From Antarctobacter albus (GTDB lineage Bacteria > Pseudomonadota > Alphaproteobacteria > Rhodobacterales > Rhodobacteraceae), in the NCBI RefSeq assembly GCF_900101505.1, contig NZ_FMZI01000017.1, positions 37,442 through 101,441 on the forward strand: a stretch of 64,000 nucleotides of DNA. The letters are read 5' to 3'. Every line of letters starts with the position of its first letter. The stretch's first letter is position 1. The notes under the pieces were generated by a model. It was given only the letters and a program-made list of their open reading frames with translations, was not told the origin of the DNA and ran no database searches. The translations under genes were made by a program, and so were the position numbers. Positions 18,824-27,761 of this stretch are shown here, one piece after another.

Positions 18824-19834
18824 ATGAGCCAGCCCGTCCTCACCTTCACAGATCGCGGCATCTACTGCCCCGCAGGCGATTTCCATATCGACCCCTGGCG
18901 CCCGGTCGACCGTGCGCTGATCACCCACGGCCATGCCGATCACGCCCGCCCCGGCCATGCCGCCTACCTGGCCACGGACGGCGCCCTGCCCGTCATCCGC
19001 CACCGCCTGGGCGAAATCGCGGCCGAGGGCATCGCCTATGGCGAAGCGCGACAGATCGGCGGCGCGCGCGTCTCATTTCATCCCGCCGGCCACCTGCCCG
19101 GCTCGGCCCAGATCCGGGTCGAGGTGGATGGCCAGGTCTGGGTCGTCTCGGGCGATTACAAGGTGGTGGACGACGGCCTGTCGGAACCTTTCGAGCCGGT
19201 TCCTTGCCATGCGTTCATCAGCGAATGCACCTTCGGCCTGCCCGTCTTCACCTGGCCCTCGCAGAAAGACGTCGCGGCGGAAATCAACGCCTGGTGGGCC
19301 GCCAATGCCGCCGAGGGCCGCACATCCATGCTGGGGGCTTATTCGCTGGGCAAGGCACAGCGTCTCATGTCCATGCTGGAGCCCCAGGGCCCGATCCTGA
19401 CACATGGCGCTGTCGAGGCTACGAATGCCGTGCTGCGCGCGCAGGGCTACCCCTTGCCAGAGACCATTCAGGTCACGCCCGACACCGATGTAAAGGCCTT
19501 GAAAGGCGCTCTTGTCATCGCGCCGCCTTCGACCCTGGGCAGCACATGGGCGCGCAAATTCGGCCCCGCGTCGACCGGCTTTGCCTCTGGCTGGATGCGC
19601 CTGCGCGGCATCCGCCGCCGCCGGGGCATGGACCGCGGGTTCGTCATATCCGATCATGCCGACTGGCCCGGCCTGCAAGAGGTCATCAAGTCCACGGGCG
19701 CGGAATCCATATATGTCACGCATGGTTACACGGAAATCTTCTCGCGCTGGCTGAACCAGCAGGGCTATGATGCCGCCATCATCCCGACAGAGTTCGGAGG
19801 CGAAGATGACGCCGAGGGCGGGACCGCGTCATGA
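18824..19834 (+). CDS. ligase-associated metallo-beta-lactamase-fold DNA exonuclease
   Basis: 336 residues of the CPSF/SNM1-like metallo-beta-lactamase group. The metal motif is HGHADH (35-40). Later blocks are HPAGHLPGSAQI, VVSGDYK and DHADWPGL with SIYVTHGYTE near the end. The last four bases overlap the DNA ligase start (ATGA), a conserved arrangement for ligase-associated exonucleases that resect DNA ends. In many genomes this pair is joined by an Lhr-type helicase and a metallophosphoesterase. Neither is present downstream here. Confidence 0.92.
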   Translation: MSQPVLTFTDRGIYCPAGDFHIDPWRPVDRALITHGHADHARPGHAAYLATDGALPVIRHRLGEIAAEGIAYGEARQIGGARVSFHPAGHLPGSAQIRVEVDGQVWVVSGDYKVVDDGLSEPFEPVPCHAFISECTFGLPVFTWPSQKDVAAEINAWWAANAAEGRTSMLGAYSLGKAQRLMSMLEPQGPILTHGAVEATNAVLRAQGYPLPETIQVTPDTDVKALKGALVIAPPSTLGSTWARKFGPASTGFASGWMRLRGIRRRRGMDRGFVISDHADWPGLQEVIKSTGAESIYVTHGYTEIFSRWLNQQGYDAAIIPTEFGGEDDAEGGTAS

Positions 19835-21423
19835 AACGCTTTGCCCGGCTGTTCACCGAGATCGACCAAACCACGAAAACTACCGTCAAAACAAAGGCCT
19901 TGGCCGATTACTTTACCCAGGCACCCGAGGCAGACAAGCTCTGGTGCATCGCGCTTTTCTCGGGCCGCCGCCCGAAACGGGCCGTGACCACCACCAACCT
20001 GCGGGAATGGGCGGCCGAACGGGCGGGCATCCCCCTTTGGCTGCTCGAGGAATCCTATCCCATCGTCGGCGACCTGGCCGAAACCATCGCCCTGGTCCTG
20101 CCTCCTCCGGCGCAGGCCTCAGATCACAGTTTATCACATTGGATCAATGCGCTGCGCGGCCTTCATGATGTTTCCCTGGACGAGCGGAAACCGCGTATCC
20201 TGAACGCCTGGGACCAGCTCGACACCACCGAACGGTTCCTGTTCAACAAGCTCATCACCGGCGGCTTTCGGATCGGCGTCAGCCGCAAGCTGATGACCCG
20301 CGCCCTGGCCCAGGCGACCGGCCAGGACGAGGCAGTGCTGGCGCACAAGCTGATGGGCGGATGGACACCCGAAACCACCAGCTACCACGCCCTGATCGAG
20401 GCAGAGGACCCTGCCGCCGACCAGAGCCGTCCCTATCCCTTCTACCTCGCCTACCAGCTGGACGAGGCGCCAGTAACGCTTGGCGCCCCGGAAGACTGGC
20501 AGGCGGAATGGAAATGGGACGGCATCCGCGGCCAGTTGATTCTGCGCGAGCAGGCCCATCACGTCTGGTCACGCGGCGAGGAACTGATGACCGATCGTTT
20601 CCCCGAATTTGCCCGCGCTGCCGACTTCCTGCCACCCGGCACCGTGCTGGACGGCGAGATCGTGGCCTGGGAAGGCACGCAGCCCATGCCCTTCAGCGCA
20701 TTGCAACCGCGCATCGGGCGCAAGACGGTGCCGAAGAAACTGCTGCGCGAGGCGCCGGTGATCCTGCTGGCCTACGATTTGCTGGAAGAAAACGGTGCCG
20801 ACCTCCGGGATGTACCGCTCTCCACGCGCCGTGCACGGCTCGACGCGCTCTTGGCCGACCTGCCCTCCGACGCGCCGGTGCGGGCCTCTCCCGTCGTGCC
20901 TTTCGCAGACTGGTACGCACTGGCAGTGACCCGCGCGAAGGCCCGTGATTTCCGCGCCGAGGGCCTGATGCTGAAGCGCCGCGACAGCCCCTATCTGTCG
21001 GGCCGCAAGAAGGGTGACTGGTGGAAATGGAAGTTGGACCCGCTGACCGTCGACGCGGTGATGATCTACGCCCAGCAGGGCCACGGTCGCCGCGCCAACC
21101 TGTTCACCGATTTCACCTTTGCCGTCTGGCAGGGCAACGAACTGGTCCCTTTCACCAAGGCCTATTCAGGGCTGACGGACAAGGAATTCGACGCGATCAC
21201 GGCCTGGGTGCGCAAGAACACCCAGCAACGCTTTGGTCCCGTGCGGCAGGTGCGCCCCGAACATGTTTTCGAGATCGCCTTTGAGGGCATCCAGCCCAGC
21301 CCGCGCCACAAGTCGGGCCTGGCCCTGCGGTTTCCGCGCATGTCGCGCTGGCGTCACGACAAAACCCCGCAGGACGCCAACACGCTGGACGATCTGCGGG
21401 CGCTCCTGGCAGCCTACGGCTGA
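19831..21423 (+). CDS. ATP-dependent DNA ligase
   Basis: 530 residues. A helical DNA-binding N-terminal domain (1-~205) is followed by the adenylation domain with the catalytic lysine K228 in EWKWDGIRGQL. Further nucleotidyltransferase motifs are DGEIVAWEG, LLAYDLLEENG, EGLMLKRRDSPYLSGRKKGDWWKWK, and a C-terminal OB domain ending RFPRMSRWRHDK. This is the ATP-dependent LigB/LigC-like repair ligase that accompanies the exonuclease, not the NAD-dependent replicative LigA. It is translationally coupled to the exonuclease. Confidence 0.95.
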   Translation: MKRFARLFTEIDQTTKTTVKTKALADYFTQAPEADKLWCIALFSGRRPKRAVTTTNLREWAAERAGIPLWLLEESYPIVGDLAETIALVLPPPAQASDHSLSHWINALRGLHDVSLDERKPRILNAWDQLDTTERFLFNKLITGGFRIGVSRKLMTRALAQATGQDEAVLAHKLMGGWTPETTSYHALIEAEDPAADQSRPYPFYLAYQLDEAPVTLGAPEDWQAEWKWDGIRGQLILREQAHHVWSRGEELMTDRFPEFARAADFLPPGTVLDGEIVAWEGTQPMPFSALQPRIGRKTVPKKLLREAPVILLAYDLLEENGADLRDVPLSTRRARLDALLADLPSDAPVRASPVVPFADWYALAVTRAKARDFRAEGLMLKRRDSPYLSGRKKGDWWKWKLDPLTVDAVMIYAQQGHGRRANLFTDFTFAVWQGNELVPFTKAYSGLTDKEFDAITAWVRKNTQQRFGPVRQVRPEHVFEIAFEGIQPSPRHKSGLALRFPRMSRWRHDKTPQDANTLDDLRALLAAYG

Positions 21424-21523
21424 CGGGAAAGTCACATCAGGACCAATGTCCGGTTTTCCCGACTGGCAGCTAAAGGGACATTGTGGGTACATGGCCCGGC
21501 ATTCTGAACTGGACCTTGCCGAC

Positions 21524-22390
21524 ATGCTTCGCCCCCTCCTGCTCTGCCTCGGGCTATTTGCGCCCGCTGCTGCCCATGCGCAGTCCTTCAACATCGAGGG
21601 GACCGTCGCGATCAGCGCGCATGACTACCGCAACCTGTCCGGCATCGGTGTGATCGATGCCACCGCGTCGATCCCGCTCAGCCGCAACCATCCTCTGACG
21701 CTGGAATTCGGCACCTATCTCTTTGGGCTGGATGGCAAACGGCCGCATGAGACCTACGCCGCTTTCGCCTGGAACGACACCTGGCGCGCGGGCGTCGTGC
21801 GTCCGGCCTATGACCAGGTACTGCCCTCGGTCTTTGCCCGTGCGGCGCCCTATCTCGCCTATGAGCGCGCAGAATACACCCGCGCCCATGCCACGGTCGA
21901 GGCCATGCGCCGCACCGCCGTGCCCTGGGGACTGTCCTGGCAACAGAGCTATGGCCGGACCGATGTCGCCGTGTCGCTGCACGACGCGGTCAAGGGCAGC
22001 TTTCGTGCCGCCTCTGTGGCGGTGACCTACAACGGCGATGGCTGGCAACTGGCAGGCGCGGTGGAAACCGTGACCTCGCGCACGATGGATCACCACGGCA
22101 TCAACGCCAAGCTGGGCGCGCGCTTCGACATCGGTCGCGCGGATTTCGGCGTGACCTGGCTGCACCCCGAGGTCAACGACAAACCGGACGCGATCGCGCT
22201 GGACCTCGTCTTTCCCGTGACCACGAAACTGGACATGATGGCCTTTGGCGAGTTCACCGACGGCGGCAAGGACGATGCTTATGGCATCGCGCTGGACTAC
22301 AAGCTGCGCCCCGATACAAGCGTCCTCTTCGCTGCCACCGATGGACGCGGTGGCAGCGGTATTCACCTGACGCTCGAACGGCGGTTCTGA
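21524..22390 (+). CDS. predicted small outer-membrane beta-barrel protein
   Basis: 288 residues from MLRPLLLCLGLFAPAAAHAQ at 21524, an ideal signal peptide; in-frame ATGs at 21446 and 21491 are alternatives. The mature part alternates polar and hydrophobic residues in short strands (FNIEGTVAISAHDY, ADFGVTWLHPEVN, KLDMMAFGEFTDGG) and ends in LTLERRF. A terminal phenylalanine on a final amphipathic strand is the BAM-recognition signature of outer-membrane barrels. The family is not recognised by name. It lies 70-100 bases after the DNA ligase on the same strand, probably without functional connection. Confidence 0.7.
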   Translation: MLRPLLLCLGLFAPAAAHAQSFNIEGTVAISAHDYRNLSGIGVIDATASIPLSRNHPLTLEFGTYLFGLDGKRPHETYAAFAWNDTWRAGVVRPAYDQVLPSVFARAAPYLAYERAEYTRAHATVEAMRRTAVPWGLSWQQSYGRTDVAVSLHDAVKGSFRAASVAVTYNGDGWQLAGAVETVTSRTMDHHGINAKLGARFDIGRADFGVTWLHPEVNDKPDAIALDLVFPVTTKLDMMAFGEFTDGGKDDAYGIALDYKLRPDTSVLFAATDGRGGSGIHLTLERRF

Positions 22391-22422
22391 TCCCGCTGCA
22401 TCGTCAGTTTACCCGGCAGGCC

Positions 22423-23397
22423 TCAGCCGCAGGACGCGTCGAAGCCGATCATGCCTTCGCCGATCCCGGTGACGCGCAAGGTGCACGACTGGTCCCCCAC
22501 ATCGACACCCAGGCTGCTGTCGGCGGCAACGCGCTGTGTCTGGACTCCGTTCACGGCGATCCGCGCCTCCTGACCCTCGCTGTCCACGCTGGACACGAAG
22601 ACACGCAGGGCACCGTCGGCAAGGCTGACCGTGTGACCCGGCAACACGCCATTATCGGGGGCCGCGACAGTCACCGCAGGCGGGATCACCCCGCAGTCAG
22701 ACCCCAGCGTCACGCCCCGGTCACTCATCGACGCAACCGTGACCGAACAGTCCCGGCCATCCATCGACACAGGGGTCGAGCCACCGGCCCCAAGCGTCAC
22801 CAGCGATCCGTTCACCGACAGCCGCACGGACCCGCCCGCCGGGTCGATCCGAGACACAAAGGCCCGCACCGCGCCATCGGCGAAAAGCGCGGTATCGCCG
22901 ACGCCCAGCGCATCGGCAGAAGCCATGCCGCTGTCGGGTTCCGGCACTTCCGCCGCATCGGGTCCGGCATCAGCCGGCGCGGCAACAGCGGCGGCGGCCA
23001 CGCGTGTGGTTTCCTCGATCCCCTTCGACAGGTCGGCCAGCGACGTCTTGATCGTCTCGGCCTGCGCCGCCGAGGTCTTGGCAATGTCGTCCCCCAGCTT
23101 GGTCCGCAGGTCGTCCAGCTTGGTGGTCATCTCCTTCGACAAGCCCGCCGTCAGCGCCGACATGTCGGGCGCGTTCTCGGCCAGACCCGTCTCAAGCGCG
23201 TCCAGCCGTTTCTGCAAGGCGGCCAGCTGTTCCCCATGCGCCTTGGCGGCCTTTTCGGCCGCCTCCTGCGCAGGCACCACGGTATCGTCGATGACCTTGC
23301 GCAGGTCGGCGGGGCTGTCCGACCCGCTGAAGGCGACGCCGGCAAGGACCCCGATCACGAGGCCGCCTGCACCCAAAAGCAGTGAAGCATTCGACAT
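22423..23397 (-). CDS. membrane-anchored coiled-coil protein of unknown function
   Basis: 324 residues from MSNASLLLGAGGLVIGVLAG at 23397, with GGGAGGAG 9 bases upstream; the longer frame to 23499 lacks support. One N-terminal membrane segment (residues 5-22) is followed by a long helical region rich in A/K/E/L with heptad character (~45-165). Two related beta-rich segments come next, each with FADGAVRAFVSRIDP- or LADGALRVFVSSVDS-like strings and ending in a cysteine pair region (RDCSVTVAS, DQSCTLRVTG). The tandem C-terminal repeat suggests an ancient duplication. Cell-envelope location is likely; the function is unknown. Confidence 0.7.
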   Translation of the reverse strand: MSNASLLLGAGGLVIGVLAGVAFSGSDSPADLRKVIDDTVVPAQEAAEKAAKAHGEQLAALQKRLDALETGLAENAPDMSALTAGLSKEMTTKLDDLRTKLGDDIAKTSAAQAETIKTSLADLSKGIEETTRVAAAAVAAPADAGPDAAEVPEPDSGMASADALGVGDTALFADGAVRAFVSRIDPAGGSVRLSVNGSLVTLGAGGSTPVSMDGRDCSVTVASMSDRGVTLGSDCGVIPPAVTVAAPDNGVLPGHTVSLADGALRVFVSSVDSEGQEARIAVNGVQTQRVAADSSLGVDVGDQSCTLRVTGIGEGMIGFDASCG

Positions 23398-23570
23398 GCT
23401 GAAATCTCCTCCCTGAATTCGATTGTTGGTTCTTTCCTGACCCAAGCTTAGCCAGACTCCGCCGCCGATCCGAAATCTTTTCTGCGTCAAGCCCTCCAAA
23501 AATATGGGGCGCCGGTTGCCTTCGCGCGGGCCTGCCCCCTATGTGAAGGGAAACGACAAGAGGGTTCTCC

Positions 23571-25394
23571 ATGCACACGTTCGCCAAAACACCGCTTTTC
23601 GACGCCAACGCCAGTGCCGGGGGCAAGAACCTGGGCGATCTGCCCGAATGGGATCTGACCGATCTCTATGCCTCTCCCGACGCGCCCGAGCTGAAACGCG
23701 ATCTCGACTGGCTCGAAGAGGCCTGCCGCAGCTTTGCCGAGGATTACGAAGGCAAGCTCGACACGCTGGATGCCGACGCCTTCCTGACCCTGGTGCAGCG
23801 CAACGAGCGGATCTCGACCATCGCCGGGCGCATCATGTCCTTTGCGGGCCTGCGCTACTACCAGCTGACCACCGACGCTGAGCGCGCCAAGTTCCTCTCT
23901 GACTGCCAGGAGAAGATCACCAATTACACCACCCCGCTGGTCTTTTTCTCGCTCGAGGCCAACCGCCTGGGTGACGACCACTACGAGGCGCTCTTTGGCG
24001 CCAATCCCGATCTGAACCGCTACAAGCGTGCCTTCGACCGGATGCGCGCCATGAAGCCCTACCAGCTGTCGGACGAGTTGGAAAAGTTCCTGCACGACCT
24101 CGGCGTCGTCGGCGACGCCTGGGAACGGCTTTTTGATGAGACCATCGCCGGGCTGACCTTCGAGGTCGACGGCGAGGAACTCAACATCGAGGGCACGCTG
24201 AACCTGCTCACCGAGCAGGACCGCGACACGCGCGAGGCCGCCGCCCGAGAACTGGCCCGTGTCTTTGCCGAGAACCTGCGCACCTTCGCCCGCGTGCACA
24301 ACACGCAGACCAAGGAGAAGGAGGTTCTGGACCGCTGGCGCGGGATGCCCACGGCGCAGACCGGCCGCCACCTGTCGAACGACGTCGAACCCGAGGTGGT
24401 CGAGGCGCTGCGAAACGCGGTTGTCGACGCCTATCCGCGCCTGTCGCACCGCTATTACGAGCTGAAACGCAAGTGGCTGGGCCTCGACACCATGCAGGTC
24501 TGGGACCGCAACGCGCCCCTGCCGATGGAGGCCACGCGCACCGTCACCTGGGACGAGGCGCGCGAGACGGTGATGAACGCCTACAACGCCTTCGACCCCC
24601 GCATGGGAGAGATCGCCACCCCCTTCTTCGACAAGGGCTGGATCGACGCGGCGGTGAAACCGGGCAAGGCGCCGGGTGCCTTCGCCCATCCCACGGTGAC
24701 CGAGGTGCACCCCTACGTCATGCTCAATTACCTGGGCAAACCGCGCGACGTGATGACGCTGGCGCATGAACTGGGCCACGGCGTGCACCAGGTGCTGGCG
24801 GCAGGCCAGGGCGAGATGCTGTCCTCGACGCCCCTGACGCTGGCCGAGACCGCCAGTGTCTTTGGCGAGATGCTGACCTTCCAGCGGATGCTGGAGTACG
24901 CCAAGGATGATCAAGAGCGCAAGGTCCTGCTGGCCGGCAAGGTCGAGGACATGATCAACACGGTCGTCCGCCAGATCGCCTTCTACGACTTCGAGTGCAA
25001 GCTGCACGAGGCCCGTCGCGGCGGCGAGCTGACCCCGGACGACATCAACGCGCTCTGGATGTCGGTTCAGGCGGAAAGCCTCGGCGGCGCCTTCGAGTTC
25101 ATGGAAGGCTACGAGACCTTCTGGTGCTACATTCCGCATTTCGTCCACTCGCCCTTCTACGTCTACGCCTATGCCTTTGGCGACGGTCTGGTGAACGCGC
25201 TTTACGCCGCCTACCAGGAGGCGCCCGAGGGCTTCCAGGACAAGTATTTCGACATGCTCAAGGCGGGCGGATCGAAGCACCACAAGGAATTGCTGGCACC
25301 CTTTGGACTGGACGCGAGCGATCCGAAGTTCTGGGACAAGGGGTTGAGCATGATCGAGGGATTCATCGATCAGCTTGAGGCGATGGAGGGGTGA
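23571..25394 (+). CDS. pepF: oligoendopeptidase F, M3 family metallopeptidase
   Basis: 607 residues. The zinc site HELGHG is at residues 399-404, with the downstream glutamate in LAETASVFGEM. The N-terminal SLPEWDLTDLY-like opening (LGDLPEWDLTDLYASPD) and the length are those of M3B oligoendopeptidases, cytosolic enzymes that degrade short peptides. The last four bases overlap the GTG start of a small hypothetical gene. Confidence 0.96.
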   Translation: MHTFAKTPLFDANASAGGKNLGDLPEWDLTDLYASPDAPELKRDLDWLEEACRSFAEDYEGKLDTLDADAFLTLVQRNERISTIAGRIMSFAGLRYYQLTTDAERAKFLSDCQEKITNYTTPLVFFSLEANRLGDDHYEALFGANPDLNRYKRAFDRMRAMKPYQLSDELEKFLHDLGVVGDAWERLFDETIAGLTFEVDGEELNIEGTLNLLTEQDRDTREAAARELARVFAENLRTFARVHNTQTKEKEVLDRWRGMPTAQTGRHLSNDVEPEVVEALRNAVVDAYPRLSHRYYELKRKWLGLDTMQVWDRNAPLPMEATRTVTWDEARETVMNAYNAFDPRMGEIATPFFDKGWIDAAVKPGKAPGAFAHPTVTEVHPYVMLNYLGKPRDVMTLAHELGHGVHQVLAAGQGEMLSSTPLTLAETASVFGEMLTFQRMLEYAKDDQERKVLLAGKVEDMINTVVRQIAFYDFECKLHEARRGGELTPDDINALWMSVQAESLGGAFEFMEGYETFWCYIPHFVHSPFYVYAYAFGDGLVNALYAAYQEAPEGFQDKYFDMLKAGGSKHHKELLAPFGLDASDPKFWDKGLSMIEGFIDQLEAMEG

Positions 25395-25741
25395 CAGCCG
25401 GGAAACTGTTTCTGATCTGCGCGATACCGGGAATGGTTGGCATCATATGCTTCCAACAACTGCAGGTTTGGGACAAAAAGGGCGTTGCGCGTAGCCTGGA
25501 CGCGCAATTGTCCTTCTTTGCCGAGGCTGCAAATCTCAATTGTCTTCGCGCAAATCAGATCAAAGAGTTGGCCCGTGCTCGGCGATGGCACATCGCCGAG
25601 CCGGACCCTCGGTTTTACAATAGCGGTCCCGTCCGCGCTGATGCTTCCATGCGCATTTTTACGGAACCGCCGATGCCTTTTTCCAAGGAAACTGGCATCC
25701 GGTTTCTGTTCGACGAAAACGGATGCTGGATTGTCTCTTAA
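25391..25741 (+). CDS. small hypothetical protein coupled to pepF
   Basis: 116 residues starting with GTG in the GTGA overlap with the pepF stop. A single hydrophobic N-terminal segment (KLFLICAIPGMVGIICF) could be an uncleaved signal anchor. The rest is soluble, with two cysteines. No family is recognised. Base composition and codon use are clearly less GC-rich than pepF. The overlap favours a real, co-translated gene, but without homologues this remains moderate. Confidence 0.5.
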   Translation: MTAGKLFLICAIPGMVGIICFQQLQVWDKKGVARSLDAQLSFFAEAANLNCLRANQIKELARARRWHIAEPDPRFYNSGPVRADASMRIFTEPPMPFSKETGIRFLFDENGCWIVS

Positions 25742-25850
25742 CTCGACACAATCACAAAGAGCCAAAGGTGCTCTGGAGCTCGTTCAACAGGCGTGATGAG
25801 GCACATGGACTTCATTGATCCATCAATCTGTGTGCCAACTCGCCCCCCCT

Positions 25851-26153
25851 TTAATCCAGCTCCGTCCACGGCCAGGGTTTCACCTCCGACGCCCCGGTTT
25901 GGTAACGCGCCGCCTTGGCCATCCATATCCCAAGGTCCGTGCCGAATTCCGCCAGCCTTTCGTTCGGCTCGTGCTTGTTGACCAGCAGGATGCTCGCCTG
26001 CACCACCGTCGCAACGGTCAGCACCGTCTGCGCCAGGCTCAGCATCAGCCAGATCAGCACCATGTAGAGCAGCCGCATCCCCATCGGCTCTGCCTCGACC
26101 TCCGGCTGCTCTCCGTGCAGCCGTCCCTCGATCCTGTCGTCGTCGTTCGCCAT
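25851..26153 (-). CDS. DUF4389 membrane protein
   Basis: 100 residues from MANDDDRIEGRLHGEQPEV at 26153; longer frames are unsupported. An acidic N-terminus precedes one long hydrophobic stretch (MRLLYMVLIWLMLSLAQTVLTVATVVQ, residues ~26-52, quoted in part) and then LLVNKHEPNERLAEFGTDLGIWMAK, the DUF4389 signature. Inner-membrane location is likely. Function is unknown in the family. Confidence 0.8.
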   Translation of the reverse strand: MANDDDRIEGRLHGEQPEVEAEPMGMRLLYMVLIWLMLSLAQTVLTVATVVQASILLVNKHEPNERLAEFGTDLGIWMAKAARYQTGASEVKPWPWTELD

Positions 26154-26266
26154 GACACCCCCGTTCCACCGATACGATGGGCAAAGCCTAACCACGCCTT
26201 GCCTTGCCGCCAAGAGACAAGGATCGCCCTTGCCAAGCCCGCCGCCAATCGGGTCAGATCGCGGCC

Positions 26267-27349
26267 ATGTCCCAGCCCGAAAGTCCGCCCATGCCCATCC
26301 CCTTCTTTGACGGCCACAATGATTTCCTGTTGAGGCTGATGAAGTCCCCCGCCCCGCGCGAGGAGACTTGGCTGGGCACCTCCGCCGGGCATATGGATCT
26401 GCGGCGCATGAAACAGGCCGGGTTCGCGGGCGGGCTCTTCGCGATCTTCGTGCCGCCGGTGCCGGACGGGGCACCGCCGCCCGACTTCAAGACGCTCATG
26501 GCCGAACCGCCCTATGCCCTGCCGCTGCCACCCGAGATGGACCACGCGACCGCCCAGCCCACCGCGCTGGAGATGGCGGGCCTGTTGCACTGGATGGCGC
26601 GTGCCGCGCCCGATGACTTTGCCCTGTGCCGCAGCGCGCATGAGATCGACGCAGCAATGGAAAGTGACCGCATCGCCGGCGTCATGCACATGGAGGGCGC
26701 CGAGGCCATCGGCCCGGATCTCGACGCGCTTTACCTGTTTCACGATATGGGGCTACGCTCGCTGGGGCCTGTCTGGAGCCGCCCGACGATCTTTGGCCAC
26801 GGCGTGCCGATGGCCTTTCCCGGCACACCGGACACAGGCCCCGGCCTGACCGACCGAGGCCGCGAACTCATCCGGCTGTGCAACGAGCTGAACATCCTGA
26901 TCGACCTGTCCCACATGAACGAGGCCGGCTTCGACGACGTCGCCCGCCTGTCCAAAGCGCCGCTGGTGGCCACGCATTCCAACGCCCATGCGCTCTGCGC
27001 CTCGCCGCGCAACCTGACGGACCGGCAATTGCACGCGATCCGCGACACGGGCGGCATGGTGGGGTTCAACTATGCCACCTTCTACATCAATGCCGATGGC
27101 CGCGCCGATGCCGGCACGCCCTGGGAAATGATGTTGCGCCACATCGACCACCTGATCGAAACCCTGGGCGAGGATCACGTCGGGCTGGGGTCGGATTTCG
27201 ACGGCTGCGTCCTGCCCGACCTCATCGGCGACGTCACCGGCGTACAGGGCCTGCTGGGCGCCATGTCGGCGCATGGCTACGACGATGTGCTGATCGCCAA
27301 ACTGGCCCGCGACAACTGGCAAGCCTGCCTTGCCCGCACCATAGGCTGA
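26267..27349 (+). CDS. membrane dipeptidase-type M19 peptidase
   Basis: 360 residues from MSQPESPPMPIPFFDGHNDF at 26267. M19 renal-dipeptidase family zinc enzyme. The metal motif is DGHND (~residues 14-18), the bridging-ligand region is VMHMEGAEA, IDLSHMNEAGF and ATHSNAHALC carry later histidines, and GLGSDFDG holds the late aspartate. Homologues hydrolyse dipeptides, often with D- or unusual residues. No signal peptide is seen, so it is probably cytosolic. It is followed by the convergent DksA-like gene. Confidence 0.93.
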   Translation: MSQPESPPMPIPFFDGHNDFLLRLMKSPAPREETWLGTSAGHMDLRRMKQAGFAGGLFAIFVPPVPDGAPPPDFKTLMAEPPYALPLPPEMDHATAQPTALEMAGLLHWMARAAPDDFALCRSAHEIDAAMESDRIAGVMHMEGAEAIGPDLDALYLFHDMGLRSLGPVWSRPTIFGHGVPMAFPGTPDTGPGLTDRGRELIRLCNELNILIDLSHMNEAGFDDVARLSKAPLVATHSNAHALCASPRNLTDRQLHAIRDTGGMVGFNYATFYINADGRADAGTPWEMMLRHIDHLIETLGEDHVGLGSDFDGCVLPDLIGDVTGVQGLLGAMSAHGYDDVLIAKLARDNWQACLARTIG

Positions 27350-27350
27350 G

Positions 27351-27620
27351 TCACTTCAGCTGGCTGTCCTTTGACCCGCGGCGGTTGATGCCCCCGCGCT
27401 GTGCCGAACGGCCATCGCGTTCGCTGGCGCAGTCGATACACAGCTTGACCCCCGGGATCGCCAGGCGGCGCTTTTCCGGGATCTCCTCGCCGCAGTCGGC
27501 GCATTCCTTCAGGCTGTCACCCTGCGGACCGCGGCGCAGCTTCATCCGTTCCAGTTCCTCGGCAATGCTGGCCTCGATCTGTTCGCTGACCGCGCCGTCC
27601 CGGCTCCATCCGCCTGCCAT
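27351..27620 (-). CDS. DksA/TraR C4-type zinc-finger protein
   Basis: 89 residues from MAGGWSRDGAVSEQIEASIA at 27620. The C4 finger is ECADCGEEIPEKRRLAIPGVKLCIDC (four cysteines, residues 40-64), followed by a basic tail. It is shorter than DksA because the long N-terminal coiled coil is reduced to a short helix, and so resembles TraR/YbiI-like minimal members. Such proteins can enter the RNA polymerase secondary channel; whether this one does is unknown. Confidence 0.88.
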   Translation of the reverse strand: MAGGWSRDGAVSEQIEASIAEELERMKLRRGPQGDSLKECADCGEEIPEKRRLAIPGVKLCIDCASERDGRSAQRGGINRRGSKDSQLK

Positions 27621-27761
27621 GTCACACCTCTTTGCCGCCCAGGGCCCCATCGCAACAGTCCAGCACAAAAGCCCCGACCGGCGCAAGATGGGCTGCGGCG
27701 CCGATCCCGGTCTTGACCGCCCTGCCGCTGCGCTACCTCCAGTGCAAAAGGAGTGCCCGTA

